A stretch of DNA of 64,000 bases from Nocardia arthritidis (GTDB lineage Bacteria > Actinomycetota > Actinomycetes > Mycobacteriales > Mycobacteriaceae), in NCBI RefSeq assembly GCF_011801145.1, contig NZ_CP046172.1, positions 2,790,001-2,854,000 of the forward strand, given 5' to 3'. The notes under the pieces were generated by a model. That model was not told where the DNA came from. It made no database searches and saw nothing but the letters and a program-made list of their open reading frames with translations. Below are positions 60,967 through 64,000 of this stretch, in pieces (the first letter of the stretch is position 1; each line of letters begins with the position of its first letter). The position numbers and the translations under genes were made by a program.

Positions 60967-61013
60967 CTTGACAACTACCGGCGGCCGATGGGACGGTATT
61001 TGCGATAAAAGAG

Positions 61014-61027
61014 AACGAACATTCGAT
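61014..61027. promoter_or_regulatory. TetR operator 2
   Basis: AACGAACATTCGAT, an inverted copy of operator 1 with one changed end base, 15 bases before the start of the ABC-2/YhgE-like gene. Centre-to-centre distance to operator 1 is 61 bases, nearly six helical turns. Confidence 0.68.
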
Positions 61028-61041
61028 TTACGGAGAGCGTC

Positions 61042-62007
61042 ATGAACTCCACCCGGCGTGCGTTGGCCTTCGGTCTCGCGGCGGCTCTGCTCCAGGCCAT
61101 CATGCTCATCGCCTTCGCCTGGCCCGCGGCCAATATCGAGCCGCGCGATCTGCCGATCGTCGTCACCGGTCCGCAATCCGCCGCCGTCGCAGGCAAACTC
61201 GCCGGACACGACCCCGGCGCCTTCCGGATCACAACGGCCACAGACGAATCCGCCGCTCGCACGGCCATCGCCGACCGAAAGGCGTACGGCGCCATCGTGA
61301 CCGGTGCGGGCGCGCCACAGGTACTCGTAGCCTCCGCCGCGAGCCCGGCGGTGGCGCAACAGCTCACCGGCATCGCCCAGCAGCTGTCGGGTGTGCCGCA
61401 GGCGAAGGTGGCCGATATTGTTCCCGCCGCCGAAAAGGATCCGCGCGGAATGGCATTCGGCGCGATGGTGCTGCCGCTGGTGATGTCCGGAATCGCGGCG
61501 GGCGTGCTGCTGTCGCTGCTGATCCCGAGCGTGGGCGCCCGCCTGGTAGGGCTGGTGACCTTCGGGGTGGCGGGTGGCTTGCTCAGCATGGCGATCATCC
61601 AGGGCTGGATGTCGGTGGTTCCCGGGTCGTATCCGGTGCTCGCGGCGGTCGCCGGGCTGGTGTCCTTCGCAGTGTCCGGCACTGTGATCGGCCTGAACGC
61701 TGCGCTCGGCCGCGCCGGTATCGGACTCGGCGCGCTGACGATGCTGCTGATCGGCAACCCGTTCTCCGCCGCCACCTCCGCGCCCGAACTGCTACCCAAG
61801 CCGTGGGGGGCCGTCGGGCAGCTCCTTCCGCCGGGCGCCGCCGCGTCACTGCTGCGCTCGGTGGCCTTCTTCGACAATGCCGGATCCACGAAACCCATTG
61901 CGGTACTGCTCATCTGGGCCGCAGCAGCACTGGTTCTGCTCGGTATCGGCGCGCGCCGCGCCGCCCCTGCCGTCACCCCCGCCCGCGAACCGGCGACGGT
62001 GGCATGA
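61042..62007 (+). CDS. ABC-2/YhgE-like membrane protein
   Basis: A 321-residue membrane protein. One N-terminal membrane segment (LAAALLQAIMLIAFAWPAAN) is followed by an extracytoplasmic domain of about 115 residues (LPIVVTGPQSAAVAGKL onward). Five more hydrophobic segments lie between about 145 and 315. This is the layout of YhgE/Pip and DUF3533-type ABC-2 relatives, which resemble MmpL-like or exporter permeases without their own ATPase. No ATPase is encoded nearby. TetR-controlled expression suggests a stress or efflux role. Confidence 0.75.
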   Translation: MNSTRRALAFGLAAALLQAIMLIAFAWPAANIEPRDLPIVVTGPQSAAVAGKLAGHDPGAFRITTATDESAARTAIADRKAYGAIVTGAGAPQVLVASAASPAVAQQLTGIAQQLSGVPQAKVADIVPAAEKDPRGMAFGAMVLPLVMSGIAAGVLLSLLIPSVGARLVGLVTFGVAGGLLSMAIIQGWMSVVPGSYPVLAAVAGLVSFAVSGTVIGLNAALGRAGIGLGALTMLLIGNPFSAATSAPELLPKPWGAVGQLLPPGAAASLLRSVAFFDNAGSTKPIAVLLIWAAAALVLLGIGARRAAPAVTPAREPATVA

Positions 62008-62042
62008 CCCCACGACCGGACAGCTCGGTCGTCGGAGGTGAG

Positions 62043-62113
62043 TGCCGGAATCCGTTCACGCCCACCACAATCAGATGTGCACCCACACATCGGGCGTGAT
62101 CCGGATTCCGGCA
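62043..62113. repeat. Large imperfect hairpin
   Basis: TGCCGGAATCCGTTCACGCC at 62043-62062 pairs with the segment 62092-62113 (GGGCGTGATCCGGATTCCGG, then CA) over about 20 positions with one bulge. A smaller GATGTG/CACATC pair lies in the loop. It lies 36 bases after the YhgE-like gene and could end that transcript. The GGAATC/GATTCC core also occurs in the inverted repeat at 22091-22148. Confidence 0.6.
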
Positions 62114-62194
62114 TTCGCCGTGCGCCGCACCGCGATTCGCGGGCCACGGTAAATGCTTTTGCGTGCGTCTTCGTCCGGATGATGAGATGTCACG

Positions 62195-63139
62195 GTGTTC
62201 GACCACGATGCGGCGGCCGTACGTCCGTTGACACTGGCCTGGGTGAGCAGACATCTGGAGGTCGGTGAACGGGTCCTCGGAACCGAGGCGCTGCACGGCG
62301 GCATCACCGCCGAAATGCGGAGGCTGACCATCGGTAAGCGCGACGGCGGCGCCCGTGATCTGGTGCTGCGCACCTTCGTCGACGCGGAGCACGCCGAAGA
62401 CTGGCTGAACAGGGAGGCAGGCGCCCTGACCATGCTCGCGGACACGGACGTTCCGGCTCCTGCGCTGGTCGCGGTCGATCCGACCGCTGCGCATTGCGAG
62501 TATCCGTCGCTGCTGATGACGCACCTGCCGGGCCGGACGGTCCTCGATGACGAGGCATTGGCGACGCGCGTAGTTCTGCTGGCCCGTCAACTCGTCGCGA
62601 TCCACGCGTTGCGGCCCGCCGAGCGGCCCAGGGAGTATCTGGCGTGGACAACCGCCGACACCGTCGTGGTTCCGAAGGGCGCCGACGCCACGGTATGGGC
62701 CGCGGCGATCGATGTGATCCGCAAGCCCGCGCCGGCCTATGAAGGGTGTTTTCTGCACCGGGATTTCCAACCGGGCAATGTGCTGTTCGACATGCCACCC
62801 TCGGCGGCTGCACGGATCACCGGCGTCGTCGACTGGGCGCAAACCTCCTGGGGCCCTGCGGATCTCGACGTGGCGCACTGCTCGACGAATCTTGCGCTGC
62901 TGCACGGTCCTGCGTGGGGTCTGCGCTTCGCCGAGGCGTATGAGCAGGCCGGCGGGGTGCTGGCCGCGACAGCGAGCGAGCGGTTGTTCTGGCGGGTGCG
63001 GGACGGGCTGGCGGCCTCGGAAGAGGTGCGGTTGGTGGCCCGGCCATGGCGGGAGGCAGGGCGAACGGAGTTGACGACGCGAGTCCTAGAGGAGCGGCTG
63101 GATGCCTACGTCACCGCCACGATGGACACGCTGGGCTGA
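62195..63139 (+). CDS. Aminoglycoside phosphotransferase (APH)-family protein
   Basis: A 314-residue kinase-fold phosphotransferase. The catalytic loop is FLHRDFQPGNVLF near 186 (Asp in HRD, Asn in GN), and the metal-binding Asp is in VVDWAQTSWGPADLDVAH near 209. The N-lobe has DLVLRTF. Members phosphorylate small molecules such as aminoglycosides, choline or homoserine; the substrate is unknown and resistance should not be assumed. GTG start, weak ribosome site. Confidence 0.83.
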   Translation: MFDHDAAAVRPLTLAWVSRHLEVGERVLGTEALHGGITAEMRRLTIGKRDGGARDLVLRTFVDAEHAEDWLNREAGALTMLADTDVPAPALVAVDPTAAHCEYPSLLMTHLPGRTVLDDEALATRVVLLARQLVAIHALRPAERPREYLAWTTADTVVVPKGADATVWAAAIDVIRKPAPAYEGCFLHRDFQPGNVLFDMPPSAAARITGVVDWAQTSWGPADLDVAHCSTNLALLHGPAWGLRFAEAYEQAGGVLAATASERLFWRVRDGLAASEEVRLVARPWREAGRTELTTRVLEERLDAYVTATMDTLG

Positions 63140-63166
63140 AATGGCTTGCCCTGAACAGATTTCCGC

Positions 63167-63787
63167 TCACGTGTAAGCGCGGAGGAAGGTGTCGACGGCG
63201 GCGTCGGCGATGGCGCGGAGTTCGGCGGTCGCGGGTTTGCGGGTGCCGAGGTGGGTGCGTATTTCGAGTGGGCCGGTGAGCAGGGCGAGGAGATGTTCGG
63301 CGGCGACGGTGGGGTCGCACTGGCGCAGCGCGCCCGCCAGCACCAGGCGGGCGAGGCGATCGGAGAGCGCCTCGCGGAGCCGAATCGTGGTGCGCCGCAT
63401 GACCTCATCGATGAGATTCGGAAATTCCGCGGACTGCGCGTTGGCCAGGCGGCGCAGGGCTCGGCCGCGCTCACCCGCGCAACTGCGCACCAGCCGCAGC
63501 GCGGTTTCGGTGAGCGCGGCGCGCACGTCACCCGGATCGCGCAGCGGGTCTACGGCCGCGACGGTTTCCGCGGACATGGCATCGGCGGCGGCCAGCACCG
63601 TCTCCTGGAACAGGGTTTCCTTGTCGTTGAGGTGGTTGTAGACGGTGGGCTTGGCGACGCCCGCCGCATTCGCGATCTCCTGTACGCAGGCTTGCCGGTA
63701 GCCGCGTTCGGCGAAGACGTCGAAGGCGACCTCGAGGATCGCCGATCGCTTATCTATCCGGCCTCGTTGGGCTTTCGTCTCCGCCAC
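63167..63787 (-). CDS. TetR-family regulator
   Basis: A 206-residue regulator. HTH region: IDKRSAILEVAFDVFAERGY, QEIANAAGVAKPTVYNHLND and KETLFQETVLAAAD. The C-terminal ligand domain matches the TetR_C helices (RALRRLANAQSAEFPNLIDE). Two palindromes (63818-63834 and 63866-63883) lie between it and the divergent Dabb-family gene, so it likely represses both. Confidence 0.9.
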   Translation of the reverse strand: MAETKAQRGRIDKRSAILEVAFDVFAERGYRQACVQEIANAAGVAKPTVYNHLNDKETLFQETVLAAADAMSAETVAAVDPLRDPGDVRAALTETALRLVRSCAGERGRALRRLANAQSAEFPNLIDEVMRRTTIRLREALSDRLARLVLAGALRQCDPTVAAEHLLALLTGPLEIRTHLGTRKPATAELRAIADAAVDTFLRAYT

Positions 63788-63817
63788 CCCTGCATGCTAC
63801 CGCGCCGGTACGGTCCA

Positions 63818-63834
63818 TTGAACTCACGGGTTCA
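63818..63834. promoter_or_regulatory. TetR operator, first palindrome
   Basis: TTGAACTCACGGGTTCA. Its reverse complement, TGAACCCGTGAGTTCAA, matches the second palindrome except for the central base and one end base. It is 31 bases upstream of the TetR start. Confidence 0.68.
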
Positions 63835-63865
63835 CTCTTGTGAATCTACTAGTACGTTCACTATG

Positions 63866-63883
63866 TTGAACCCGTCAGTTCAA
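63866..63883. promoter_or_regulatory. TetR operator, second palindrome
   Basis: TTGAACCCGTCAGTTCAA, 19 bases before the Dabb-family gene. Half-sites TTGAAC and GTTCAA are symmetrical. It is the inverted near-copy of the site at 63818. Confidence 0.7.
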
Positions 63884-63901
63884 ATCGATAAGGGAGATCC
63901 G

Positions 63902-64000
63902 ATGATCGTCCATACCCTGCGCTTCCGGTTCCGCGACGAAGCGACCGAGGCCGAACGCGCCGCCGCGCTGACCGCGATGCGGCAGGTCGCCGCCATGGAT
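63902..64000 (+). CDS. Dabb (stress-responsive A/B barrel) family protein, 5' fragment
   Basis: The first 33 residues are present: MIVHTLRFRFRDEATEAERA and a following helix AALTAMRQVAAMD, which fit the start of the dimeric alpha/beta-barrel (Dabb) domain. The ATG follows AAGGGAGATCC. The window ends inside the gene. It is divergent from, and probably controlled by, the TetR gene at 63167. Confidence 0.7.
   Translation, partial: MIVHTLRFRFRDEATEAERAAALTAMRQVAAMD

Noticed and set aside
62195..63139. Aminoglycoside resistance
   Set aside because: The APH fold is shared by many metabolic kinases; nothing here shows aminoglycoside specificity.
1..64000. CRISPR arrays, rRNA, tRNA, insertion sequences, integrases
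   Set aside because: No regularly spaced repeats, no tRNA-like cloverleaf with a CCA/T-loop pattern and no transposase-type protein was seen by eye; a covariance-model scan could still find a small RNA.

Overview
The window is high-GC, gene-dense actinobacterial chromosome. It most likely comes from a Nocardia or close mycolic-acid-containing relative; this is inferred from gene order and family content, since no rRNA is present. Three blocks follow the order known from the hrcA-to-uppS region of Mycobacterium tuberculosis: hrcA-dnaJ2-rsmE (27207-30271), phoH-ybeY-corC-like-deaminase-like-era (36701-40984), and an AmiA2-type amidase followed by recO-uppS and a small Rv2360c-like gene (49956-51383, 54379-56472). 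Accessory genes lie between and around these blocks. I saw no rRNA, tRNA, CRISPR array, transposase or integrase.

Region by region. 1-9322: a partial methyltransferase, an LppP/LprE-type lipoprotein, a flavoprotein next to an ECF41 sigma factor, an orphan ribbon-helix-helix protein, enoyl-CoA hydratase, a secreted TAP-like hydrolase and a PLP decarboxylase. 9427-20371: an 11-kb island of type VII (ESX) secretion-associated genes with no core machinery. It has two paralogous minus-strand cassettes (161/162-aa helical protein, Pro-rich PPE-like protein, EspG-like chaperone), a plus-strand cassette between them (EspC-like, WXG100-like, an acidic-tailed protein, a membrane protein), and a SitI3-type immunity-like gene. 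20825-26930: epoxide-hydrolase-like protein, XRE/DUF397 pair, several Nocardia-type hypotheticals, and a sigma-region-2-like protein with an N-terminal triple repeat that overlaps a small membrane protein. 27207-30271: heat-shock and 16S rRNA modification genes. 30348-36363: small redox enzymes, hydrolase, secreted CBM14-like protein, MFS exporter with a divergent LysR regulator. 36701-40984: RNA processing and ribosome maturation genes.

41476-49951 is the most striking part: one six-gene operon made of two copies of the unit kinase-lipoprotein-kinase. All four membrane Ser/Thr kinases end in the same Cys-containing extracellular domain that stops at WWxxAP(L/I). The third kinase has lost the alpha-C Glu, the HRD Arg and about ten activation-loop residues, so it looks like a pseudokinase. 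Both lipoproteins are translationally coupled to the kinase before them. The block interrupts the era-amiA2 neighbourhood of mycobacteria.

49956-64000: amidase, dehalogenase-like hydrolase with TetR, DHFR-like reductase, DUF1772 protein, recO, uppS, an ABC-2 exporter followed by a NarL-type two-component system, a TetR regulator divergent from an ABC-2/YhgE-like membrane protein with two matching operators, an APH-type phosphotransferase, and a second TetR with two palindromes in front of a truncated Dabb-family gene. Starts were adjusted where a Shine-Dalgarno site or gene overlap supported it. Family names rest on motif reading, not on a database search.
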